63,271 nucleotides of DNA from Branchiostoma floridae. Its lineage: Eukaryota > Chordata > Leptocardii > Amphioxiformes > Branchiostomatidae. Under the pieces are notes generated by a model that saw only the letters and a list, made by a program, of their open reading frames with translations, searched no databases and had not been told where the DNA came from. This document shows, piece after piece, positions 50,901 through 62,544 of the stretch. The position numbers and the translations under genes are program-made. The first letter of the stretch is position 1; each line of letters begins with the position of its first letter. Where the stretch lies: NCBI RefSeq assembly GCF_000003815.2, contig NC_049981.1:10488930-10552200 (forward strand), read 5' to 3'.

Positions 50901-52152
50901 ACCATATACTTTTTGTGTTTAGCCATTTGCTCAACCTTCCTGACCACTTAGATTTCATAATGAATGCAACTTTTTGGGGAGGCTAAAGTAAACTTATTTT
51001 TATATTCGTACGCTCGCATCAGTTTTGGGGATCCCAGAGGATGTCATCTATATAATGGAATCAGCATGACCTAAGTTATAGGAAGTTTATAGCGTCCCCC
51101 GTCTCTAACTCTAAGCTGTTGATTTCAGATGGGACGTGGTATGCCTTTGTGAGCGTCACCACCATCGGGTTTGGAGACCTGGTGTCGGGCCAGAGGTACG
51201 CAGGTGTAGAGGCCGACCCCAACCTGCCTGCCTTCAACTTCTACATTGTGAGTTAGAAAGCAATGTTTTACTTTTTGGCAATTCCTCAGGGACAGAGCCA
51301 TTTAGATATTCCTATTTTGTGCTTGTTTGTTCAGGATGAATAGGACTCTAATGAATAATTTTTTTTTCTTTCAAAACTGTTTTTTAAAAGGCATGTACTG
51401 TAAATACAGAAATAGCTTTATATTCACAATTTCTGCAGTGTTTGTTCTGTCTTCTCTCTTTTACTAAGTGCTGCTGCCAGTGATATACATACTCTACATT
51501 GTACAGTATCATAATGTGTTGGGGGTGCATGTTATGGTGAAGATACACAAATGCTTACAAAGCATAAATTGAACACTGACCTACTCTTGAAACATTGAAT
51601 ACATGTTTATCAATAAGGCCTTGTATTACATATCCAGAGAGTAGTTAATGTCTGATATTATTAGGTCAGTGACAGTTTGGATTTAATAATGCCATTGCAA
51701 ACTCAAAACTAGCCTCAGGGTACCATCCGGTTTCCACCAGGGCTCCAAACACTCGCTACCCAAAAAAAATATTTTTTTTAAGGTCAGCCCCGGCAGAAAT
51801 CGGATGGTACTAAGGCTAATACAAAACCATTTCAAACACTACATTTTCTCTGTAATGGGAAATGAACATGTGAACTTAAATGCATTTACAGTTCAGTCCA
51901 TTGACAAAACTTTTATATCATTATTGAAGAATATCACAGGAAGCATTAAAATTCAACAATCTCAATCTGATATCCTCCCAGCTGTGCAAGGTGTGCTACC
52001 TCCTGGTGGGAATGACGTGGGTGGCGACTATGTGGTACCTGGTCGCCGACGTCCTCCCTCCGGTTCGGCCAGAAGGACAGCAGGTGCAGAAGGAAGAAGA
52101 ACCGGAACCAGAACCGGCACCAAGTGGCACCCTCCTGGCCAATCAGGCTTGA
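47990..52152 (+). CDS. Two-pore-domain potassium channel (K2P/KCNK family), gene 2, six exons
   Basis: Paralogue of the channel at 26964-32332. Exons: 47990-48152, 49307-49434, 49887-49975, 50501-50649, 51129-51247, 51982-52152, giving 272 residues. Intron phases 1, 0, 2, 1, 0 are identical to gene 1. Order: M1 (RLALLVVLLFVYLFICAGMF then HALEP), cap with NYT and NAT glycosylation sites, pore 1 TTIGYGH, M2, loop RVPGPYGRR, M3, pore 2 TTIGFGD followed by an insert (SGQRYAGVEADPNLP) longer than in gene 1, M4, and a tail with an EEPEPEPAP run. Both proteins end in Gln-Ala. I start at the ATG at 47990 because it aligns with gene 1; the frame upstream has no ATG. Function is expected to be a leak K+ channel, possibly pH-sensitive through the filter His. 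The subgroup is not resolved. Confidence 0.94.
51711..51818. mobile_element. Short foldback MITE with CTAGCCTNAGGGTACCATCCG ends
   Basis: The left arm TAGCCTCAGGGTACCATCCG pairs with CGGATGGTACTAAGGCTA on the right. It lies in intron 5 of K2P gene 2. A fragment of the same end (GGATGGTACTAATGCTAG) is at 31371. Confidence 0.7.
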
Positions 52153-52188
52153 GATGGAGAAAGGATGGGGCATTATCTATGTATTAAC

Positions 52189-52331
52189 GTTGGTAACCAT
52201 ATGTCGCGACACTCCTATGTCCGGCACCCATATATGTATGTTAGGGTTAGGGTTAGGGTGTTGGCACATGGGGGTGTCGGGACATAGGCCTGTTGGAACC
52301 TTGGGGTGTAGGAAAATAGGGGCGTAACCAA
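52189..52331. repeat. Inverted-repeat segment holding three TTAGGG units
   Basis: CTCCTATGTCC...GGCACCC (52211-52230) and GGTGTCGGGACATAGG (about 52272-52288) are inverted. Between them TTAGGG is repeated three times (52241-52258). A second, opposite block TTAACCCTAACCCTAAC lies at 52544-52560. Confidence 0.6.
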
Positions 52332-52697
52332 TAGAACCAGTTATGCTCCATACACACAGAATATAAGGTAACATCCCTGTGGCTACTCTGATCATAATAC
52401 TGTTCTATTTTGCTGAGCGCATTTTCACACCTAATGTGAACATAGACTCTGAGGTATCATGAATTCATGATGAAGAGTTCGACAGGAATATAATTTATAA
52501 ACCACAAACTACACTAATACACCATCATAACCCAGTATCAATATTAACCCTAACCCTAACAGTAGGTAACCCTGGCTTGACCAGAGTGTTGGCTGAGTTG
52601 GTAAAGGGCAGACTGATGATTATAATGTCAAACAATTAATATAGCCAGATTGGAGGTCTCTTTCATGTGTCATTATCCTTCAACACATTCAGCTAAG

Positions 52698-53161
52698 GCC
52701 ACAGCAAGTAAATTTTATGGATGACATCAGCGCGCTCATTCATTTTCGCCTGATTTCAGAGGAAAATTTTTTTTTTCTCTTTGGGGATGGTCGGATAGAC
52801 CAAAATGGGCAAACGTGTTGTAGCCTTATAATTATACTTGTAGAGGTGACTAAGGGAGGTAGCCATGACTGTAGTTGCAGAAGTGAAACTTGTTGGATAG
52901 TTGTAAGTGGCACCAATATGGAAGTCATGACTGTAGTTGCCAGTTTGGCAAGTGATACCAATGTACCACACTAGGATTTTCACTACACTAGTTCACTTCT
53001 TTAATACAGGAATGAATGTTGTGATGCCACGTTTTGTCACTTCAAATCTTGTTATGACGTTTATGGTGTCTATTTTAAAAATTTAGCCATTTTTTTGGGT
53101 GCTATCTCATTATTTTTGCATTCTGCATAGGATGTCATCCATAAAATTTACTTGCTGTGGC
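52698..53161. mobile_element. MITE of the GGATGTCATCC repeat family
   Basis: GCCACAGCAAGTAAATTTTA...TGGATGACATC at the left and the reverse complement at 53131-53161. About 31-bp arms, non-coding. Partial relatives of the right end occur in PRPF3 introns and in K2P intron 4. Confidence 0.75.
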
Positions 53162-55067
53162 GTAAGTTATTATAGTTTTATGCAGTTTTGAGGGTGAGGG
53201 TGGATGTAAAAGTCATATATTCAAATGGACAGAAAGTGTGTTTTTTTTACATTTTGTTAGAGGGGATTTGGAGAAGATACCTCACCCTGGAGTCATTGTC
53301 TAAACAAGGGGTAACGTTGCAGTATTATTCATTTGTTAACAGTTCATTTCAAGTCAATTTTTTTCATGGACCCGACATTGTCCTACTTAATTCCAGTGGT
53401 CTTATCATGTTTGTAATACAAGTATACAGTATATCATTTGTAAAAATATAAGTATGTATATGTCTGTATGTTAATTTGTCGTATCTTTATTACATTGTCA
53501 GTATGTGACAATATGGTTAATCAGAAAGGTGTAATCATTTTGTTTGATATGGCTGATGTATAATATTCTCTTTGGTAACTTTTAATTATATGAGAATTAA
53601 GACAGGTTTCTTTTTATACTTTGGTGATTTTGAATATTCATGGCATTTTAGAATTTCTTATAAACTACATTAATAGACTAAGAGTTATAATTGATATCTA
53701 TATATCTACAATATACATATAGTGAAATTCCAGGTTTGAAATATTTGAATTTCTGATACCAATGTTATAGGGTGTAACTATTTCAACATATGAACAGTGC
53801 TAAGATTAAAGTCTTTTACACAAAGCTTCTTTTCTTCTTGTGGGTAAAATGTGAGTAAGATTCATACCTTTATAAGATTTTTTTAAATTTAAGTTCCTAA
53901 ATATTTGTTATCTCTATGATCTGTGAGTAGTACTTGTGAGAATACATTTTATGTTGAACATTAAGACCTCATAAATCAAAGTTGAGCTGTTATTTACAAC
54001 ACAAATATTAGACAAATTCTAAAGAAGGTTATATTTTGGGTAGAAAATTTGTTTTGTCACAATATGTAGGTAAGCGGTAAGCGGTAATATGTAGGTCAAT
54101 CTCATATAACTCGAGCAGCTGTGGATGGAATTTAATGATATTTGGTATTTGAGTAGCGGTTGCAGAAATGAAGGTCCTGTTTGAAAACCATACACCTGGC
54201 ACTTTTTGTTGGGACTGCAGCGGGGCGAGGGTGTGCGTGTATTTGCGGACAAGATAACTCTAGTCGCTGTGGATCGATTGGGATAATATTTGGTAGCTAT
54301 TTAGGGGTTGGGAATCTGAAGGTCAAGTTCGATAATGGGCATCCAGGCGACAAGTTGTGGAACTGCAGGGAAGCGTCGAAGTTGGCGCTAAAATTTTATC
54401 CTCAAGTGGCAGGTTCACGATTTTTGACTAGTGGATACGTCTTTGGGCAGGGAGGAAGTCGTGCAAGTTTGGGCCCTCTGGTGGCTTTTTTGGAACTGCA
54501 GGCGTCAATTTCCTTTCAAACTTTGGACGAGATTAACTCGAGAACGTGTTGACAGATCGTCATGATTTTTGGTATGTAAATAGCCTAAGTGATGACTTAC
54601 ATAATGGAATTTAGATATTCAAGACAATCTTCAGATTAGGCCTCTGTGGTGGTATTATGGCATCCAGTGGAATTATATAATTATGAGAGTTGATGTTACA
54701 TGAGGCCAAATTCACTGCTATGTTAGATATTTTTATGCTTATAGATTTTCAAACTATAAACACAAACAGATCCAAGGAAACCCATGAGCGAAATGCACAT
54801 CAGAAATTTGCAGACATTTCTTTAACCCTGCCGCATCACGTTTCATTAAAGAAGGCTTAAAACTATAAGTTGCAACACTTTGCAGCACACCTTTACATGC
54901 CAAGAATAAAGGACAAGTGCACGGTCAATATGCATTACCTGCGTTACCTTCAAACTATTTACTTAACCACCTGTTACATTTCAGTGACGTCAAAAGATGA
55001 GATTTACAAAGATGTCAAGTTTAAGTGTCCAATTACTGCTACCCATGATGCTAGTACCATACCTTAC
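53162..55067. other. Intergenic stretch; degenerate repeat modules at 54085-54590
   Basis: Three related modules of the form AACTCKAG...GTG...GA.ATTTGGTAT.T..ATAG begin near 54107, 54256 and 54534. They leave a 123-codon open frame by chance. No recognised protein. Confidence 0.45.
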
Positions 55068-55260
55068 TACTGTAAAATCCGTAAACTTTTGCTTAACTTT
55101 TATTTTTGGTCTTCGTAGTGACTTTTTCATTGCAAAAAGTTATGACACCACTGTACAAAATTGTTTTCACTGTGAAATTAAAACACCGCAAAGACCTCCT
55201 GCCCACTATCACTGCAAAATAAAAGTTTAAAACCTGGGCAAAAGTAAATGAATTTACAGT
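55068..55260. mobile_element. TACTGTAAATGC-type MITE, diverged copy C
   Basis: Starts TACTGTAAAATCC and ends AATTTACAGT, with internal ACACCGCAAAGA as in copy A. The arms are degraded. Confidence 0.5.
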
Positions 55261-57877
55261 TTAACAGAATGTAAAACAGATATTTTAGCATCGAAAATGA
55301 TTTCCTAAAACGCATTTAGTACAAGATCATGAAAGAAGGCTTGCATGCTTAAGCGCTCTTTTCTGTAAGGCGTAGGTATCCCACTTTTAATTTGTAGGGG
55401 AATTCAAGTTTTCCGACGGCTGAGCAGACAAGTCACGTGTCCCCCTACCCTGATGCTTATCCCTCTGACCCCATTTACCCTCTGACCTTTCCCCCATCTC
55501 CCATGTAGGTCATTCGTAGCTTCTCCTTCCTGAGTACGGTCATATTTTGTTGAGCTCCTGACTTGTCGAGTTTATATTATAATGGTGTCCTGTCCTCTGT
55601 TAGTCTGCGTTGTTTGTACTAAGGACCTGTTTTGAGACCTCTTCTCCCGTACCGCAACCTCGTGCCTCTATACGGTGTGGATTCTCTTGGATTACTTCGT
55701 GGACTCGCCTTGTAGTTCGATACGCTTCTGGGTTACCTTCAGTCAGAAACTGTCGCTCAGCCGTGAAGAGTACTGCCTTCGATCCGGATTCTCCATGCCG
55801 AGCTGTACCCCATGTACCCGACCGGAGCAGGATGGATATTTTGCTGGTTTTGCGCCTCCCTTCTGCTGTGACAACTGCGTGCTTCACCTCGGCAGCCCTG
55901 AGGATTCCTTGTCCTGAGCTGCGACCTCCCCGCCGGACCGGCGCAACTTGACCATCCCCGTGAGAAGCTTCCCCCAGGCAGGCTGGCCGAGAAGTGCTGC
56001 ATCCCAGGTTTTCCCCTTATCCCGTCCCCCCTCCCTCGTACCTTGTATGCATGTACATGTCTGTTTTCTTGCAATCGTGTGTATTACTCGACTTTGACTT
56101 TTGGTCATAGAACTTTGATGCCCCGTTTTAATTTCCACAGGACGCTGACGCTAATTTTTATTATTTTATTATTATTATTATTATCTTGATGTATACGTAT
56201 GATTCTTCTTTGCAGATACGAGCGCTTCATCTGTTTTTTTTTTTTTTTTTTTTTGGTCTCGTGTGGTTACCCTACTAATGGCGGTATCTTTTGCCTTCTT
56301 ATGTACGCAGCAGGTTTTGTTCATTGAGCTATTTCACACATTCCTTTCTTTATGAGAGATTTTCCAGCGACGAGACGTCCCTCAGTGACAACGCACATCC
56401 TCACCGCCCACGGTGACAATAGTTGCCAGATTGCCCTCTATTGTGTCATCAGACCACCCATCCCTGGGAGCGTGGTGATCCTTATAAACGACAATTGATC
56501 TCAATTTACCCCTTCCTCCCCGTTTTTAGCCCCTACATCGCCAACAAGATAGAGCTGAGTGGATCCTACTTTATATATCCCTGTGCACATTCTCGATATG
56601 CATACATCATACATGTACCTTCTTGCAGCTCGTTCTCCTTTCTGACCCTTTCTAACTTACGCCTTTCAGACCGTTCTAATTTCGGCAGATTCTACGAAGG
56701 AAAACGGAGTGGATGTAGAACAAGGGATCTGCGTGTGCATTGGCCTGAAGAGTATTATGTCCTTGATTTGACTTTCCTTGATTTTTATACCGCTAGTCTA
56801 CCTTGTGAGCCGCTGTTTGTACTGAGACATTACACAGACATTCACTTCTGTCCTGTGGCCATTCTACCAGGCTTGACATTTGTTTTGTGACGATTGGTTT
56901 CTCACTGCAGGTATGACCTTTCCCGGCCTCTGCCACAACTAGCATTTTCTATCCATCCTACCCACTTCCCTAAGTCCCCTTCAATCCCGTCTTTACCCAG
57001 CCCCATCTCCTGACGCATACCTAGGACTTTGACGCGAGGTTCTCCCGTTGTATACTACAATTCGCCTGCACTCTGTGTGGTTGTTGTTTATGTAACACTC
57101 TACTACATCTACGGTACTGTGCTTGCTAATCCAATTATTGGCCTCTGTATAATTTGATCACAGCTATTTCACACATTCTTCCCTTTACGAGGGTGATTGC
57201 CCAGTAACGGGAGACTTCCCTGACACTTTCCCACTACCCCCAACCGTGATGATGACCGTCAGTCTAGATCTACTTCCTCCTTACAATTACGATTGTTTAC
57301 TCTCCCCTCCACAACTTTTCATCCAAGACCACCCACCTGTGGGAACCTGGTAATTATTATGAACATATCCTTTTATTCCTCTTCTCTTCTAGCTCTCGCA
57401 GAACCCCCGACAAACCTGTGTAACACCCTTCCTTGACGTTTTGCGTGTTTTCGTGTGATACATATGCATGACACATGCATGACACTTGGTAGGACTAATC
57501 TTCCGACTGAGCTTCCAAGGAGTTCTTGTACAGCAGCCTTGTCTTGCAGGCCCATTGCCGGCTGTCAAGGTATACGGAGTGATGCGATATATATTTTAAT
57601 GAAACTCCTTGGTGTATCTGACTATACCTTATTTGACAGGTTCTTCCTTCCGGTTTATAATGTTATCGATATCACTCTTACAGACACATTGACAGCTATT
57701 CTATACCATCCTACAAGGCCGTTGTCTGTTTACTGTTTTGACGGAATGTTTTCTCACCCGAAGGTTAGGTCTGCTCTTACCTGCTATTATCCGGAAAACT
57801 TTGTCCTCCTGACCCCTCTCCCTCCCACCATCCGCCTTGTTCTATCCTCCCCACCCGGCATCCCTCACCCCCATGCC

Positions 57878-58330
57878 TGTACGCGAAGGTGACTTGAGGT
57901 GTACTTCCCCGTGTGGAGACACTTCACTGCCGTGAATGCAACCCCTCCCCCTTCCCTGACATGTGAATGTACGCGAAGGTGACTTGAGGTATGCTCCCCC
58001 GTGCGGAGACACTTCACTGTCGTGAGTACAACCCCTCCGGAGACACTTCACTGTCGTGAGTACAACCCCTCCCCCTTCCGTGACATGTGAATGTACGTGA
58101 AGGTGAATTGAGGTGTGCTCCCCCGTGTGGAGACACTTCACTCTCGTGAGTGCAGTCCCCCGTGAGGACTCAGTTGAAACTTTACTGTTAGTGCTTACCC
58201 CCGTGTGGATTTGAACTTGAGGCTTTACCGAAGTGGCAGCCCCCGTGTGGATGTACTTCAAGTTTTTGCCGGAAGTGTCATCCCCTGTGCGGTCGACGTA
58301 CTTCCGGTACGAGATACAACCCCCGGGTTG
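57878..58330. repeat. Array of CCCCCGTGTGGA...ACTTCA modules
   Basis: At least seven copies of a motif close to CCCCGTGTGGAGACACTTCA occur at irregular spacing (about 45-140 bp). The first ones are joined by GTACGCGAAGGTGACTTGAG and CCCTCCCCCTTCC spacers. Copies become more diverged to the right. The minus strand stays open for 192 codons because of the repetition. Confidence 0.7.
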
Positions 58331-58756
58331 GCCGAGAACGTTGGACTTGTACCTGATGAATATGACGGACCAACAAGTGTGGCGGGACTTGGATGGAGGC
58401 CTCCGTACGTGGATTATCATTGAGACATTAACCTACACAAGAGAAGCCTGTGGTGGCAGTCATGCGTGGTTGACATGAGACAATTGCCGGACGGTTCAAC
58501 TTGAATCCTGTCATGATCATCGCACCAGTCAGGACTGTATCGCTATGACGTTGATGGATTACCCGCGACTAGTAAATCGAACGCCTTGAGCTGTATGCGC
58601 GAACGGAACGGACTTAAGATATGTCTCGAACTCCAAAGCTCGCCAGGAGGTGTCAACAGTTCCAACACCGTGTAACTTTGGATTACCTTATATCATGAAC
58701 TTACGGCGGCTGTTTAGCTCTTTTTACGCCATTATAAAGACTTACACCTTCTGTCT

Positions 58757-59063
58757 NNNNNNNNNNNNNNNNNNNNNNNNNNNNNNNNNNNNNNNNNNNN
58801 NNNNNNNNNNNNNNNNNNNNNNNNNNNNNNNNNNNNNNNNNNNNNNNNNNNNNNNNNNNNNNNNNNNNNNNNNNNNNNNNNNNNNNNNNNNNNNNNNNNN
58901 NNNNNNNNNNNNNNNNNNNNNNNNNNNNNNNNNNNNNNNNNNNNNNNNNNNNNNNNNNNNNNNNNNNNNNNNNNNNNNNNNNNNNNNNNNNNNNNNNNNN
59001 NNNNNNNNNNNNNNNNNNNNNNNNNNNNNNNNNNNNNNNNNNNNNNNNNNNNNNNNNNNNNNN
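58757..59063. other. Assembly gap (307 N)
   Basis: Unsequenced run; the 84-bp direct repeat copy starts immediately after it. Confidence 0.99.
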
Positions 59064-59147
59064 CTGACCCCATTTACCCTCTGACCTTTCCCCCATCTCC
59101 CATGTAGGTCATTCGTAGCTTCTCCTTCCTGAGTACGGTCATATTTC

Positions 59148-62100
59148 CCACCCAACCCTACCCTCACATATCTGACTTCAAGACGCTCATGTTGTTAATT
59201 ATACTGTATGGTCTGTTTCTGCTATAGCTTTTGAGCTCAGTTGTAACTTAACCTAGTCTCTAAGAAATCTTGAGAGAGATCAAACCCTTACGCTATTGTT
59301 TGTGCTCACAGAGTAACCGCTTGTGGGATTCAGAAGATGTGTGTGTGAAAGTTGAGCCCCTGTGTGGCGCATACTGGCCTCTTGTACGTTCTGTTATGAA
59401 TTGAAGTTTGATATGCAAGTATGCAACTTAGACCTACTGACATGAGTGTTGTTCCTCCCAGTGTTGTTCATGCTGTTGTGTAAGCGTCATTGTGGGATCT
59501 CCCTCTTAGCTGATGTTTAAGTATCTGCGTACTTATTTATAGCCAATGTCGTTGATTTTGCAACATTGTTATGGCAATGTGTTGCCTTATGTTAACGATA
59601 AGCTTTCCGATGACTTACTGTAACTTCAGAGGTAGATGCAAGTCAGGATACGTTGAACATCCGCTGGACAGAGCCTCGGTTTTAACCGTCCAGTTCGATA
59701 TTGACTATAACAATGTGGCAACCAGGATAAACGGTCGCCAGCTTGTAGCAAGACATGCTTGGAGTCGTAGATATGAGAACAACAATGTGTAAACAGAAGT
59801 TGTTAACACTGTTGTTAACACTGATGAACCGATGTGTATAACAGAAGTTGTCCTGTTGTTGAGACTGATGAGTCAATAAATGCCCGACCGTACTCGTGAC
59901 GGTGAGCTCACTACCCTAACGGTGTGTGTACTTGTCTGTGAAATAGTCGGAAAACGTAGTTCTCTTCGGAGCTTGCGAAGAAGAGAAGCTGCCATAATTC
60001 GTACTGGGGCAGCCAAATTTTGTGTAATTGCCTTTTATCTTAACAAATGGGGGGTTGTTCTCACTCAGAATTCAGTGTAAAGCATTGTGGTGTCCCTTCA
60101 TACAGACCTTCATGAAAATGTTGCATTATGTTGCTGACCAGTTCTGAAAAAATTACAGTTCCGTTATAATTACATCACATGATAGACAGAAAAAAGTATT
60201 TCAAGCTGACCAGTTTGTTTCATGATATTACTAGATATCATGATAACAATGATGTTGTACTGAGTCCCACTTGTGTACCTGGCATCATGTACTAGTAGTT
60301 TGTTTGTACACCTTATCCTTCTATCCTAAACGCAACACCTTTCCAAGGAAACAGCATGAGTGATCTGTTGACACAGGGACATCTCAAACACCTGGTTATT
60401 CAATCTCCTCTCAGTTCCTACTTTCCTTATATTAATCCTACAAAAAAACAGTTTAAGACCACATCCAACCCCCAACATTAACATATCTTGTTACAGGGGT
60501 TATACAATGTCACAGTTTGACAAGTTTTCAAAACTTCCCTTGCTAGATAGACTATAGCCTAGGACAATTATAGAAGAAGTCTACTGACCGAAACCAACTT
60601 TTTAGTGTTGAAATTTAAACAGTAAGGAAATCTTAACTTTTTTTAGTAAAAAGGCACTTCAAAACATGTAACACTGTTTTAACTACAAGATAAATATCTA
60701 ATCACATTTACTAAATGAATGAATCGCACACATTGTTAGGAAAAATCACACTGGTCCAATCAGCCAAGCATGGTATGGTATGACATGCACTTGCTCAATC
60801 GGCACTTTCACTAAAGTGCCCTGGGCAAATAGGCTGCCGCTGGTCTAACACTGTTACAGGTAATGATCTTCAAAAATGATACACAACTTAAAATTACTGC
60901 TTGAGTTTTGAAATTTGTCTAATGATTGAATCATATCCATGAATGAAGCACAAAGCAATGATTGTCTGCTATATGTATAGGGTAATTTCTGGTATTGATG
61001 TGTTTTGGAACCCTAGTATTACAGGGCCCCAAAACAGATCTTGAGACGACTCTTTCACAACACTTTAAGTACACATTACTATATTCTGTCCTACTGTTCT
61101 GTAGTCAGAAACCTAAGGTCAGTATTCCTATATAATTATAGTTTTCAAGCACTATATCAAAGTTGTATACTGAGCACGTGCGCTGAGTCTGAAATTGATT
61201 TTTTTGCACAGAAAGGCCATGTGCTATTTTTGACGTGTTTAACTTTTAGGTGTTTTTGTCAGGGTTTTAAAATTGTCCCATTCTATTATGCCCCACAGCC
61301 CAAGAAAAATACAAATTCATCAAAAACGCCTAAAACACATATAAAACAGTCAGGGCCCAACCTCTGTTTGGAAATCTCAGAGTTACGAGTACCTTCCACA
61401 ATTTTTTGAGGGTTGTAAAACCACACCTTTTCCAGAAAACCTAAGTTTTCTCGTTCTAAAGCGACGAAAGTAAAACTGGTTTGCAAGTGGTTTCCCTTGC
61501 AAAACGATATGACTTGTTATTTTAAAATTCTGAAGTGTTGTTGCCGTAACGTTAACGTAATTTGTATCTAACGTTAATTGTTCCAGCTATGCGTCCCCTG
61601 TTGGGGAACAATCGAGCAGGCCCAGGCAAAGGCCCCACACGTACACCAAGCTGCCCAAATTTTTACCCCCCCCCCCCCCCCCTCCTCCTCCTGTTGTCAG
61701 CTTATGTCTCCACATGGACGTGCTACTACAAACAGTTCGGAGAAGGGAATCTATAGAGTCCTTGGACGACATTACGACGAAGGATGGCAACCCACAGACG
61801 GTCGTAGACGGTCGTAGACTTGAGTGTAGGCCCGCTGTCATCCACTGGTGCAAGCCGCCATGTCGAAGTCGTGGCCGCACCGCAAGTTTCTACTCCGTTC
61901 TAGCACGTCCAAATCAAGTTCTTCCTTCTTAAAACTTCCTAGAGCGATATATAAGGGTCTATGCTAGTCGACAAAATAGTACTGTGATTTCGAACGTGGT
62001 TGTAGTGAGTTAAATCCGTGTGGAGATCCAGCCGCCCTCCCCACGTCTCCAGTTCAACTCTTCCCGCTCATGGCGGCCACGCGCATATTAATGAGCATCG

Positions 62101-62320
62101 TGACGTCACCAAGGTAAATTCCCTCCGACGTATTCCCATTGTCGGTCAATTCATCATATAAAACTCCTTTAACAATATTAGACAATATCATACTGTCCTG
62201 AAGCAGTACGTAACGATAGTTTGATTGTTTATACTATTACCATTCGTAAGATAGATTAGTTTCTTATGTAGTTAAACTCTTACTGTTTTGCATGTGCAAG
62301 TTGCCACATTGAATCCTTTA
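59148..62320. other. Gene-poor stretch, no supported gene
   Basis: Short open frames only. 59571-59792 could be a 3' exon (an acceptor-like CTTCAG precedes AGGTAGATGC at about 59629, and AATAAA follows at about 59875) but it matches nothing I know. A run of C with CTC units lies at 61669-61690. A GC-richer block with a CRE-like TGACGTCA at 62100-62107 may be a promoter. Confidence 0.4.
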
Positions 62321-62544
62321 TACCCCTGTCACATTATCCACGATTTTGGTCGTATCGGATGGAAGATAAGCAATATTTAAGATCGACAGCGCGTATTTTT
62401 CATCTGAAAACCGTCCCTGTCCCTGTCACATACTTAGTATAAGGCATACGTTGTACCTTGTACAGAGTATGGCTTATATAAGTTATTATTATAAGCGAGG
62501 TAGAATCGTCGTCCGATCGATTTTCGCCAAATGTGACAGGGGTA
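62321..62544. mobile_element. PIF/Harbinger-like MITE with TTA target duplication
   Basis: The termini TACCCCTGTCACAT and ATGTGACAGGGGTA are perfect inverted copies, flanked by TTA on both sides (62318-62320, 62545-62547). The 224-bp body is non-coding. The terminal sequence differs from the element at 592-837 but resembles the partial end at 1306. Confidence 0.8.

Larger units (their letters stand above)
55468..59147. repeat. Unclassified segment bounded by an 84-bp direct repeat
   Basis: 55468-55552 and 59064-59147 are essentially identical (CTGACCCCATTTACCCTCTG to GAGTACGGTCATATT). The second copy starts exactly at an N gap, so an assembly artefact is possible. Between them the sequence is C/T-rich on the plus strand with several mid-length open frames (for example 55675-55917 with a CxxC and CCDNC pattern, 56423-56890, 57455-57892). 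None is recognised. ATTTCACACATTC-like blocks recur near 56330 and 57165, suggesting an internal duplication. Confidence 0.45.

Noticed and set aside
56423-56890. 155-codon frame as a protein gene
   Set aside because: Composition reflects the C/T-rich strand; no domain is visible and its status depends on the surrounding repeat-bounded segment.
57842-58420. 192-codon minus-strand frame
   Set aside because: It is produced by the repeat array at 57878-58330.
59571-59792. 73-codon open frame as a gene
   Set aside because: No recognised homology and no partner exon; the acceptor-like site and downstream AATAAA are too common to support it.
61587-61880. 97-codon minus-strand frame as a first exon
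   Set aside because: It includes translation through a poly-C tract and lacks recognisable similarity. A CRE-like site upstream is not enough.
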